Shown in pieces: positions 1-9,304 of a stretch of 64,000 bases of DNA. Position numbers and translations under genes: made by a program. Under the pieces are notes generated by a model. That model searched no databases. It saw only the letters and a program-made list of their open reading frames with translations, and was not told where the DNA came from. The stretch is from an uncultured Pelagibacteraceae bacterium. Its GTDB lineage: Bacteria; Pseudomonadota; Alphaproteobacteria; Pelagibacterales; Pelagibacteraceae. The stretch covers positions 62,001 through 126,000 of the forward strand of contig CACDGO010000001.1 of assembly GCA_902552345.1 (NCBI GenBank), written 5' to 3'. Each line of letters starts with the position of its first letter. Positions within the stretch are counted from its first letter, which is position 1.

Positions 1-2
1 TC

Positions 3-656
3 TCTGTAATCTTTGTAGTTTTTTTTAGTGATACTTTAATTAAAAAAACTTTTGAAAGTATTTTATCTAGTAATTTAAATAGAGAAGTTAAGATAGGTGA
101 TTTTGATGTAGGTTATTTAAGTGGAGAAGTTAATTTAAAAAAAATTGAGATTAAAAACAAAGATTTTCCAGGTAAACTTCTAGTGGTTGAACAAGCTTTT
201 GCTAAGCTTGATGCTTTATCCTTTTATGAGGATATAATAGTAATTGATAATATTGTTTTAGATGGCATAAGCGTCAATTATTTCTTTGATATAACTAATA
301 GAGCAAGAAGTAACTTTACTTCATTAAAAAGAACTCTTGAAAGTAAAACCAGATCACCTAGAAAACCAGATGATAAAAAGTTCTTGGTAAAACAACTAGA
401 TATTAAAGATATAAATGTTTCGGCATCTTCCGCTGAACTTAATTTAAACCAAACCGTAAAATTAAGTGATTTAAAATTTGAAAATCTAGGGAATTCAAAA
501 GAAAGTAAAAATTATAAAACAATAGCAAGAGAAACACTTGATAAAGCATATAATGAAATAAAAGATAAATTAGCCTCCGGAGCTATTGATCAAGATGTTA
601 TAAAAGATAAAATTAAAGACAAATTACAAAATAAATTTAAAAAGCTCTTAAAATGA
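3..656 (+). CDS. AsmA-like protein, N-terminus cut off by window edge
   Basis: Frame of ORF 183..656 is open back to the window start (SVIFVVFFSDTLIKKTFESILSSNLNREVKIGDFDVGYLSGEVNLKKIEIKN...), AsmA-like N-terminal pattern; the GTG at 183 is probably not the real start. Confidence 0.6.
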   Translation, partial: SVIFVVFFSDTLIKKTFESILSSNLNREVKIGDFDVGYLSGEVNLKKIEIKNKDFPGKLLVVEQAFAKLDALSFYEDIIVIDNIVLDGISVNYFFDITNRARSNFTSLKRTLESKTRSPRKPDDKKFLVKQLDIKDINVSASSAELNLNQTVKLSDLKFENLGNSKESKNYKTIARETLDKAYNEIKDKLASGAIDQDVIKDKIKDKLQNKFKKLLK

Positions 657-1153
657 AAAAAGGGTTTACCTTAATCGAATTACTAGTTACCCTAGCCATT
701 GTAGGCACTTTAATTGGTGTAGGAATATTTATTTATAATGGGTATGTAAAGTCAGCAAAGGCATCTGCTACAATTACGCAATTTAAAATGGTGGAAAATC
801 ATATCAAAAATACTTTAGCGCTTTGTTTTACTAAAGGTGGAGGGAGTGTAAAATTAAATGATAGTAGATCCATTGATTGTGATGCAGCCAATAATAAGTC
901 GAATGTAATATCTATGCTTGATAGTTTTAAAAATTACTATTTGGATCAATCGATTAAAAATCCATATGATAATTCTCATGATGCCATAGTTAGAACAGGT
1001 TCTGGCGGTGATAAAGTCGATGGTCGATTGCGTTTGGATGAGACGGAGTGTCCAGGCGGGTATTCAAAAGGTACCATGATCTCTTTGAGGGCGAAAACAC
1101 ATAAAGAATTAAAACTTTCACTAATTGAGCCAGCAGGGTGGTGTCAGAAATAG
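653..1153 (+). CDS. Type IV pilin/pseudopilin-like protein
   Basis: Class III signal MKKGFTLIELLVTLAIVGTLIGVGIF (prepilin peptidase motif G^FTLIE). Confidence 0.85.
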   Translation: MKKGFTLIELLVTLAIVGTLIGVGIFIYNGYVKSAKASATITQFKMVENHIKNTLALCFTKGGGSVKLNDSRSIDCDAANNKSNVISMLDSFKNYYLDQSIKNPYDNSHDAIVRTGSGGDKVDGRLRLDETECPGGYSKGTMISLRAKTHKELKLSLIEPAGWCQK

Positions 1154-1193
1154 CGATAACTTGAATAAATTTCTTGAAAATTCTATAATAAAT

Positions 1194-1247
1194 TGTAAAC
1201 AAAGGTGCAGTGACAGCATATGTTAAAAGCAATGTTCACTAAAATAA
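1194..1247 (+). pseudogene. Decayed remnant of the C-terminus of the trypsin-like protease at 3608..4588
   Basis: Translates as CKQRCSDSIC*KQCSLK*, versus intact C-terminus CKQRSSDSICQKQCSIK*; high nucleotide identity; same position relative to a downstream propeller gene. Confidence 0.85.
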
Positions 1248-1261
1248 ACCTAAATTAATAA

Positions 1262-3508
1262 ATGATTAAGTTTTTATTAAATTTCATTCTAATTTTTTTT
1301 TATTTTTTAAACGTTCACGCTCAAAACGTTTATCCTGAATATGCTGATAAACTTACATTTCTTCGAGCTGATCAAGGCGTTAATTATCCAGATATTTCTG
1401 ATATAGCATTCAATGCTGATGGAACAAGAATTTTTGTTGGTCATCACCTAACACATAATACTACGCACATATTTCAGTATGATCTGGGAACTGCCTGGGA
1501 TATATCTACATTAGATATATCAAGTTTAGTCACAGCAAATCTTAAAGAAGATAATCATGCTGAAGTGAATCCTGTAAATAATACTAAATTAACTATAGAT
1601 TTTAATGATGATGGAACAAAAATATTTATTCTAGGAAGTTTTGCTGCAACGACGCATATTTATAATTTGACTACTGCTTACGATATCTCAAGTATCGGAG
1701 AAGCAACATATGTTGCTGACGATGGAATTGATTGGAGAAATTATTTAGTTCCTGGGGAAGCCGCAACACATCAAAATGATATAGAATTAAGCCACGATGG
1801 GACTAGAATGTTTTTACTTGATGGAGATGCAACTCCTAAAGTTGTTGAGTATCAATTAAGCACTCCTTTTGACCAAAGCACCGCATCATATAACGGTAAG
1901 TTAGATATTACAGATGCACTTACTTACCGAGCAATGACAGTTGAATTTGATGATGATGGAACAAGAATGTACGTCGGAGAAGCGAGTAACACATCACAAT
2001 TTAATAATATTTATGTATGGAAACTTTCTACTCCTTATTCAGTGACATCCGCTACCTATGCTGGAAAATGGCAAATTGATTTTAGAGGTGTATCAGACTC
2101 AAAAGGAGCCAATTACGCATTCCAATTTGGAAAGCAAGGTATGAAACTTTATGTTACATCCAACGAATATACTAAAGAAGATAATACAAACACAATTTAT
2201 GACGATGTTATATTTGAATATGATTTGATCTGTCCTTATGGAATAGTAGTTTGCGAATTAGATGAAACAAATGTTCAAACAGATACTGCGGTACAAATAG
2301 AATTTGCAAAAAATGTTATTAAACACAACACTTCTACAATTTTTAGAAGATTCGACTGGCTCAGAAGAAATGAAAATAATTTAAATTTATACACTCAAGA
2401 TATTAAATTTAACTTTAGCCCAATTATGGGATTTTTACCTGATGAAATTGAAAAACCCTTAACTAAAAATTTGATTACTAAAGTAAGCTCCATTAAAAAA
2501 GACCCCAATAAAAATAGCAAAAAGATTAAAAAATGGTCATTCTGGTCTCACGGAGATGTCACATTTGGAGAAAGAGATAATTTAAATTTAAATCCGAGGG
2601 AATTTCAAACAAGCGGTTTAACATTTGGTGGAGATCGAAAAATAAACGACCATTTCTTTGGCTTTGCTTTAAGATATGGTAACGAAGATATTGATATTTT
2701 AAAAACTAATTCAAACAAATTTGAAACTGAGTCTCTTTCATTAAATTTATATAATTCATTAAAGATTAACGATAATCTTAATTTAAATTCTCTTTTAGGG
2801 TCGAGTGTTTTAGATATTGATAAATTTGAATCAAACGCAATTACCGGACATAGAAACGGAAAACAAATTTATTCTGCAATAAGCCTCCAAGCAAGAAGCG
2901 GTTTTACAGATTTTAATTTTATGCCTACAGGTAAAATTGAATTTGGTATTACAGAGCTATCAGAGTATAATCAATTTAATACTTCAAATAATCTTTTAGC
3001 AAATCATGATCTTTTAACTTTTGAAACAGGGACATTAACAACAGGATTGAAATTTGATAATCTTAAAGACATTACCAACGGAAAAAGAAGTATTAATGGT
3101 AGTTTTGAATATGTTCAGGACTTTTCTTCTGATATAGATTATGAATTTTTAAACTCTGGTGACACTGTTTATCAAACTAAAACCTACGGTGGTAATTCAA
3201 TACATAATTTAAAAAGCAATATTGGTTTTGAGAGGATATTAAATAGTGGCTTTACTTTTGGGTTTAACTACGAAAATTTCCAAGGGTTTGATGAGAATAG
3301 TGTTAACGAAGATAGTCTTTACTTAAAACTAAGTCATGTTCGAGATGATTATAAGAAAACTAATTTAGATTTCGATCCTATCAATGACAATCTAGCTTTA
3401 AAATATAATCTTAATCTAAGTGGATTTAATTTTTCATTGAACTCTAATCATAGTCTAAAAAATCAAGAACTATTTGACGCTATGGTTAAATTTTCAAATA
3501 AACTTTAG
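1262..3508 (+). CDS. Secreted beta-propeller protein with C-terminal autotransporter-like beta-barrel (paralog 1)
   Basis: Signal peptide MIKFLLNFILIFFYFLNVHA; five DGT(R/K)-type repeats (FNADGTRIFVG, FNDDGTKIFIL, LSHDGTRMFLL, FDDDGTRMYVG, FGKQGMKLYVT); C-terminal half WSFWSHGDVTFGE...GLTFGGDRKINDHFFGFALRYG resembles autotransporter barrels. Confidence 0.75.
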   Translation: MIKFLLNFILIFFYFLNVHAQNVYPEYADKLTFLRADQGVNYPDISDIAFNADGTRIFVGHHLTHNTTHIFQYDLGTAWDISTLDISSLVTANLKEDNHAEVNPVNNTKLTIDFNDDGTKIFILGSFAATTHIYNLTTAYDISSIGEATYVADDGIDWRNYLVPGEAATHQNDIELSHDGTRMFLLDGDATPKVVEYQLSTPFDQSTASYNGKLDITDALTYRAMTVEFDDDGTRMYVGEASNTSQFNNIYVWKLSTPYSVTSATYAGKWQIDFRGVSDSKGANYAFQFGKQGMKLYVTSNEYTKEDNTNTIYDDVIFEYDLICPYGIVVCELDETNVQTDTAVQIEFAKNVIKHNTSTIFRRFDWLRRNENNLNLYTQDIKFNFSPIMGFLPDEIEKPLTKNLITKVSSIKKDPNKNSKKIKKWSFWSHGDVTFGERDNLNLNPREFQTSGLTFGGDRKINDHFFGFALRYGNEDIDILKTNSNKFETESLSLNLYNSLKINDNLNLNSLLGSSVLDIDKFESNAITGHRNGKQIYSAISLQARSGFTDFNFMPTGKIEFGITELSEYNQFNTSNNLLANHDLLTFETGTLTTGLKFDNLKDITNGKRSINGSFEYVQDFSSDIDYEFLNSGDTVYQTKTYGGNSIHNLKSNIGFERILNSGFTFGFNYENFQGFDENSVNEDSLYLKLSHVRDDYKKTNLDFDPINDNLALKYNLNLSGFNFSLNSNHSLKNQELFDAMVKFSNKL

Positions 3509-3607
3509 TAAAAAAAACTATAAAAATTAAGTCTTTCTACTTTATCGAAAAATATTGATAAGTGTCTAATTTATAGATAATATTTTGATAAATTTATTTC
3601 AGAAATT

Positions 3608-4588
3608 ATGGTTGAAACAGTAGTAGCCTTATTATTATTTCTAAATGGAAACATGGTTGAGCATGTTTATAAAGACAACCTTGCTCAATGTAATGAGTCT
3701 AAGAAAATTGCAGAAAGTGTAGTTAACACTAGAAACGTTACATTTGTTTGTAAAGAAGTTAAAGCTAAAACAATAATTGATGATACTAACAACCAGAAAA
3801 AAATCGTTAAAGTATTTGATAATAATATTTTCACCGGCTCTGGATCAGGATTTTTTATTTCAGATGAAGGTCACTTAGTAACTAATCACCACGTCGTAAA
3901 TTATTGTAATATCACTCAGGTAAATTATTTTGGTAAAACTGGAAAAGCTAAAGTATTGGCTTATGACAGAATGAATGATCTTGCTTTGTTAGAAACTGAT
4001 ATTAAACCAAAAGATAAATTTGATATTGCTCCTCAAGACGCTAAACTTTTAGATGATATTTATGTTGCTGGTTATCCTTTTGGGCAAGCAGTAAGCTCAT
4101 CTGTAAAAGTTACCAAAGGTGTTGTGAGTGCTTTAGCAGGTTTACAAGATAATTATGCTTTAGTTCAAATTGATGCAGCCATACAGCCAGGTAATAGCGG
4201 TGGTCCAATTGTAAATGCGAATGGTGATGTTGTTGGTGTGGCAGTTGCAAAATTAGATTATAAAGACGCGTTAGAGTCTTATGGAACAATTCCTGAGAAC
4301 ACTAATTTTGGAATTAAATCTTCTATATTAAAAAACTTTACCTCAGCAAATAGAATGAAAAACTCTAATAAAGAACCAAAAGAAATTCCAAAAGACCAAG
4401 TAGGTGAAAAAATTCAAAATGCAACAGCATATGTTGGATGTTATACAGCTGAGACCAAAATTGCTGCCATGAAAACAGTTGAAACTGCTTTTGGTCAGCC
4501 ACGACTAGCTTTTGACTTTATTTGCTATAATAATTGTAAGCAAAGAAGCAGTGATAGCATTTGTCAAAAGCAATGCTCTATAAAATAA
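3608..4588 (+). CDS. Trypsin-like serine protease with Cys-containing N- and C-terminal extensions
   Basis: Catalytic triad motifs VTNHHVV, MNDLALL, QPGNSGGPIV; no PDZ domain evident; Cys-rich tail CYNNCKQRSSDSICQKQCSIK. Confidence 0.85.
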   Translation: MVETVVALLLFLNGNMVEHVYKDNLAQCNESKKIAESVVNTRNVTFVCKEVKAKTIIDDTNNQKKIVKVFDNNIFTGSGSGFFISDEGHLVTNHHVVNYCNITQVNYFGKTGKAKVLAYDRMNDLALLETDIKPKDKFDIAPQDAKLLDDIYVAGYPFGQAVSSSVKVTKGVVSALAGLQDNYALVQIDAAIQPGNSGGPIVNANGDVVGVAVAKLDYKDALESYGTIPENTNFGIKSSILKNFTSANRMKNSNKEPKEIPKDQVGEKIQNATAYVGCYTAETKIAAMKTVETAFGQPRLAFDFICYNNCKQRSSDSICQKQCSIK

Positions 4589-4601
4589 TAATACAATAGA
4601 A

Positions 4602-6944
4602 ATGTTTAAGCGTTTTTTCATATTCATTTCCTTATATTTATTTTCGATCTCTAATTCGTTTGCTGCCATGGTTACTTTTAATCAATCGGTAACAGTCCCA
4701 GCATCAATTGATGCTCAAATATCTGGCATTCATTTTAATAAAGATGGTACTAAGATGTTCACAGCTTATATGAAACGAGTAGGTGGTGATGGTACTCGTT
4801 ATATAAGAGAATATAATTTATCTAAACCTTTTGATATTTCAACAAGAGTTTATGCAGGAGATAGTGAACGATGCAATTTAACTGGGACAATAAACAATTC
4901 TAACCATTTTATCCATGACCTAGAATTCAGTAAAGATGGAATGAAGTTAATTGTAGTACAAAGTAGAGACACTAATTTTAATGGTGCTGATGGAATCAAT
5001 GTATTTAATTTAACATCACCTTACGATATTTCAACTTGTACAGAATTTAAAAAACAAACCCATCTTGATTATTTTGTACTTACGCATGGAAGTAAGGCTG
5101 GAGATTATAGTAGAGGCACGGAACAAAAACGATACCACAGGGTTCATGGTGTAGAAGTTAATGACGATGGTACAAAAATATTTATGCTCTGGGCCGATTT
5201 TGGTAAATTTTCACAAGGTGATGATAGCGTGGGAGATATTACTGCTAGATTGTATGAGTTTGAGATTTCCACTCCTTATGATGTAAGTGAGCTCGATTTT
5301 TTGGGAGATAAAGAAATTGTGGAAGACGCAGGGATACCGCTACCTGACACATTGTTTGGAGCAAATAGCCCAAGAGGCATGAGATTTTCTCCAGATGGAA
5401 AAAAAATTTTTTTCATCGCTCACGATAATACCGGAAGTACAAATAGTGTGACAGGAATATCTCAAGTTTCACTAGACAAGCCTTTTGACACATCATCGTA
5501 CACTTTAGATGGTGGAATTGATCTTAGTGGATTAAGTACTCCTAATGATCAAGCTAATGGAATTGCATTTAGCGAAGATGGTTTGAAGCTTTATATTGGA
5601 GACGATAACGACACAGGTGTCGATCAAATTATGGAATATGACTTAGCTTGTCCTTTTAACATTATTGCTGGTAAATGTCCTCCGGTTACAAATAAAGATA
5701 GAATTGGTATAGCAGAAGCACAAATAACGGTTGCTAAAAGAACAATTGATCATGCAACAGACAGCGTTTTGAATAGATTACAATGGATTAGAAGAAATAA
5801 AGATAAACAAAATTTATCTAATCTTAATATAGATTATAATTTAAATACCCCTCAACTTGATAATCCATTATTGAATACTTTGGTTCAAAAAATTCCAGAA
5901 AAAATAAACGTACATCGAGCATCTATTAAAAATAAGATAGACAACAAAAAGCAAGATGTATTTTACTGGAGTGAAGGAAGTATTTCCATTGGAAGAGTAG
6001 GAGACACAGATGTTTCTTCTACAAAAATAATTGAAACAGATGCGATTTCTTTTGGTGCTGATAGATATACAGATAACAATGGAATACTTGGAACAGCATT
6101 TAGATTTGGTAAAAATGATATCGATGTCGGAAATTTAGGCAGCAATTTAGATACCGATACATATAACTTTTCAATTTATTCAACTTCACCAATTATGGAG
6201 GACGAAAAGTTTCTAGATACCGTTTTTGGTATAGGTAAATTGAGTTCAAACATATTGAGTGTTGTAGATGGTGAAAATTTGACTGCTGATCGTGACGGTC
6301 ATCAAATGTATGGAACTATTAAATTAAAAGAGGAGATAAAAAAAGATAATCTTATTTTAATCCCTTCTTGGAGACTAGATATTGGCCATACTATTTTAGG
6401 AAGTTATAAAGAGTCTGGACCTGGGGCAATCCATGTCCAAAAACAACATGTTGGATCCAAAAAAATAAGAGCCGGTTTAGCAGTTACAGAAGATTTGTCT
6501 AGTGATAATTATTTTTTTAAAAAACACGGCAAATTAGAGTACGTCGCTGATTTTGATCGCTCTTCTAATTTTAAATATAATTATGTAAGTGATCCAATCG
6601 ACACGTTTAGTGAAAAATTGCATTCAGAGTCTTTACATAATTTTAATGGTGAATTAGGTTTAGATTTAGTATTACCTAATGGTTTTAGTATCTTTATGAT
6701 CTATGAAAGAAATCAAGCTTTAGGGGACTCTCATACTGATAAAATACATTTAGCATTGGGATATCTACCAAACAAAAAAACTAACTATGCTTTTAACTTA
6801 GCAGGCTCAGAAAATCTAGGATCAGAGTATAAGATAAGTAAAATTATAAACGATTTTGAAATAGACTTTAAGCTAAATAATCAAGATGTGTTAAAACCGA
6901 ATAGCGTCGATGAGGCATCTGTAAACATTATACGTAAATTTTAG
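4602..6944 (+). CDS. Secreted beta-propeller protein with C-terminal autotransporter-like beta-barrel (paralog 2)
   Basis: Signal peptide MFKRFFIFISLYLFSISNSFAA; five repeats (FNKDGTKMFTA, FSKDGMKLIVV, VNDDGTKIFML, FSPDGKKIFFI, FSEDGLKLYIG); linker and barrel collinear with 1262..3508; C-terminal Phe. Confidence 0.75.
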   Translation: MFKRFFIFISLYLFSISNSFAAMVTFNQSVTVPASIDAQISGIHFNKDGTKMFTAYMKRVGGDGTRYIREYNLSKPFDISTRVYAGDSERCNLTGTINNSNHFIHDLEFSKDGMKLIVVQSRDTNFNGADGINVFNLTSPYDISTCTEFKKQTHLDYFVLTHGSKAGDYSRGTEQKRYHRVHGVEVNDDGTKIFMLWADFGKFSQGDDSVGDITARLYEFEISTPYDVSELDFLGDKEIVEDAGIPLPDTLFGANSPRGMRFSPDGKKIFFIAHDNTGSTNSVTGISQVSLDKPFDTSSYTLDGGIDLSGLSTPNDQANGIAFSEDGLKLYIGDDNDTGVDQIMEYDLACPFNIIAGKCPPVTNKDRIGIAEAQITVAKRTIDHATDSVLNRLQWIRRNKDKQNLSNLNIDYNLNTPQLDNPLLNTLVQKIPEKINVHRASIKNKIDNKKQDVFYWSEGSISIGRVGDTDVSSTKIIETDAISFGADRYTDNNGILGTAFRFGKNDIDVGNLGSNLDTDTYNFSIYSTSPIMEDEKFLDTVFGIGKLSSNILSVVDGENLTADRDGHQMYGTIKLKEEIKKDNLILIPSWRLDIGHTILGSYKESGPGAIHVQKQHVGSKKIRAGLAVTEDLSSDNYFFKKHGKLEYVADFDRSSNFKYNYVSDPIDTFSEKLHSESLHNFNGELGLDLVLPNGFSIFMIYERNQALGDSHTDKIHLALGYLPNKKTNYAFNLAGSENLGSEYKISKIINDFEIDFKLNNQDVLKPNSVDEASVNIIRKF

Positions 6945-7033
6945 AAAAGAAACCTAAAAACTTAATTTTTACTTTATAAAAAAATATTTGTAAGAATAAA
7001 ATATTATAGTATTTTACTCTCAATATGAGATTT

Positions 7034-7753
7034 TTATTGATTAGAAATTATATTTTTAGCCCTGGAGTCATCTAAATAATAATATTTTTGAATTCTTAAT
7101 TGATTATCAAAATCAATTAGCAGCGGATTTCCTGTAGGGATTTCTAATTCATTTATTTTTGTATCTGAAATCTTAAATAAAAATTTACATAAAGCTCTTA
7201 ACGAATTTCCATGAGCTGATATTAAAATATTTTTCCCATTTTCTAAATTTTTTTTTATTTCAATATCATAATAAGGAACTACTCTTTCATATGTATTTTT
7301 CAAAGACTCAGTTAATGGAATTTTATTTTTAGGAATTCCACTGTTTAAAGGACTAAAATTTTCAAGGTAATTACTATCATCAGCTATGAGAGGCGGTGCC
7401 ACATCCCAAGATCTCCTGTATTTTTTAAATTGTTCTTCACCAATTTTTTTTTTTGTTTCTTCTTTATTTAAACCCGTTAATGACCCATAATGTCTCTCAT
7501 TTAGTTCCCAAGCTGTATTAAAATTCATGGGTAAACTAAGTGATTTTAAAATAATAGTTAGGGTCTCAATTGCTCTTTTAAGATATGAGGTATAACTAAT
7601 ATCTATTCTTATATTTAATTTATTAAGTAAATCTCCCGATTTTTTTGCCTCTTCCTTACCTTTTTCTGAAAGACCAACATCTACCCAACCAGTGAATTTA
7701 TTTTCAGCGTTCCAGATGCTCTGACCGTGTCTTGTTAAGATTAGTTTACTCAT
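7034..7753 (-). CDS. gpmA: 2,3-bisphosphoglycerate-dependent phosphoglycerate mutase
   Basis: LTRHGQSIWNAENKFTGWVDVGLSEKG and SAHGNSLRAL motifs. Confidence 0.92.
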   Translation of the reverse strand: MSKLILTRHGQSIWNAENKFTGWVDVGLSEKGKEEAKKSGDLLNKLNIRIDISYTSYLKRAIETLTIILKSLSLPMNFNTAWELNERHYGSLTGLNKEETKKKIGEEQFKKYRRSWDVAPPLIADDSNYLENFSPLNSGIPKNKIPLTESLKNTYERVVPYYDIEIKKNLENGKNILISAHGNSLRALCKFLFKISDTKINELEIPTGNPLLIDFDNQLRIQKYYYLDDSRAKNIISNQ

Positions 7754-7793
7754 ATAAGTTAGCTAAGTTATTATGTACTATATAAAAAACTAA

Positions 7794-8186
7794 ATGAAAA
7801 ATACTATCTTCCTTGTTTTAGAATATTTATTCTATTTTTCATTTATTATTCTATTAATTCTTTATCTGTTTCCAGGAAGTTTAATTGGCTACTTTTTATA
7901 TGGTAATTTAGGAGAACAACCCAATTTTTTTCCAAATCCAATAGGAACATCTATTAATCATTTGTTATTCTTTTTTTATTTAGGTATCCTTGGTTTTGTG
8001 TTACGCAGCAATCAGAAAAAATTTATAAATAGCCTTTTTTTTTTATTATTAATTTCAATTATTTTAGAATTATTACATTATTTTATTCCAAATAGAGCCT
8101 TTGAACTTAATGATTTATTCGCAAATAGTTTGGGGATACTGATGGCCTATTTAACATATAAATTATTTAAAAAGACTCAATATTAA
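7794..8186 (+). CDS. VanZ-like small membrane protein
   Basis: Four hydrophobic segments; LELLHYFIPNRAFELNDLFANSLGI matches VanZ-like pattern. Confidence 0.6.
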   Translation: MKNTIFLVLEYLFYFSFIILLILYLFPGSLIGYFLYGNLGEQPNFFPNPIGTSINHLLFFFYLGILGFVLRSNQKKFINSLFFLLLISIILELLHYFIPNRAFELNDLFANSLGILMAYLTYKLFKKTQY

Positions 8187-8684
8187 ATGAATACACGTAT
8201 TTTAATTATATTTTTGATTTGGATTTCTAATGTTGTAGCAGAAGAAGTTTCTGGAATTCCAAAAATTATAGATGGAGACACAATTCATATCAACGATTAT
8301 AAATTTAGATTAGAAGGTATAGATGCTCCAGAAATGAGACAACAATGTAAAAAAGAGTTTTTAAAAATTTCATCTATAATTGGATTTTCATTTTACAAAG
8401 ATTATACCTGTGGAAAAGTTTCTAGAAAAAAGCTAATTACTAAAATTAATAAATCAGAAATTAAATGTATATCTACAACTAAAGATAGATACAAAAGATA
8501 TATTGCTACCTGCTTTAAAGGAAAAACTAATCTAAATCAGTGGATGGTAAGAAATGGATTTGCAATAGCATATAGAAAATATTCCAAAAAATATGTATCT
8601 GATGAAGAATTTGCAAAAGAAAATAAATTAGGAATATGGCAAGGAAAATTTATCGAACCAGAAAAATGGAGAAAGCTTAATTAA
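8187..8684 (+). CDS. Secreted thermonuclease (SNase)-family nuclease
   Basis: IDGDTIHINDYKFRLEGIDAPEMRQ...DRYKRYIATCF...NKLGIWQGKF. Confidence 0.85.
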   Translation: MNTRILIIFLIWISNVVAEEVSGIPKIIDGDTIHINDYKFRLEGIDAPEMRQQCKKEFLKISSIIGFSFYKDYTCGKVSRKKLITKINKSEIKCISTTKDRYKRYIATCFKGKTNLNQWMVRNGFAIAYRKYSKKYVSDEEFAKENKLGIWQGKFIEPEKWRKLN

Positions 8685-8704
8685 TTTTTAGTATAAATTA
8701 TAAA

Positions 8705-9304
8705 GTGATTCATTTTAAAAAATTAATATTTATTTCAATTTATTTTATTGTAATAGCCTGCTCTTCAATCCCAAAAAATACACAAAATAGTTGCGCTATC
8801 TTTGAAGAAAGATATCTATGGTACAAACACTCAAAGGCTTCTTATGAAAAATGGGGAGCACCAATCCATTTACAACTAGCATTTGTTAAAAAAGAAAGTG
8901 ACTTCAATTGGCTAGCGAAACCTCCAAGAACTAAATTATTTAAAGTAATACCATTTAAAAGACCTTCATCTTCATTTGGATATTCTCAAGCTGTGAAAGG
9001 AACATGGGAGCAATATAAAAGAGAAACAAATAATCCACTAGCTACAAGAGCGAGATTTAAAGATTCAGTAGATTTTATAGGGTGGTATATTTATAAAACA
9101 AATAAAATATTGAAAATTTCTAAAAAAGATCCTTATCGACAGTATTTAGCCTATTATAAGGGTTGGGGAGATTATAAAAATTACTCAAAAGATAAAAAAG
9201 CTATAATATATGCAAAGTCGGTTAAGGATATGGCAATTAAATATAGAAAACAATTAAAGTTATGTAAAAAAAATCTAGATAAAAATAAATATATTATTTT
9301 TTAA
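8705..9304 (+). CDS. Lipoprotein, transglycosylase SLT-like
   Basis: Lipobox-like VIACSS; KKESDFNWLAKPPR and SSFGYSQAVKGTWEQY resemble SLT fold. Confidence 0.6.
   Translation: MIHFKKLIFISIYFIVIACSSIPKNTQNSCAIFEERYLWYKHSKASYEKWGAPIHLQLAFVKKESDFNWLAKPPRTKLFKVIPFKRPSSSFGYSQAVKGTWEQYKRETNNPLATRARFKDSVDFIGWYIYKTNKILKISKKDPYRQYLAYYKGWGDYKNYSKDKKAIIYAKSVKDMAIKYRKQLKLCKKNLDKNKYIIF

Noticed and set aside
990-1232. Minus-strand ORF of 80 aa
   Set aside because: Antisense to the pseudopilin 3' end and the protease fossil; no SD or recognisable protein features.
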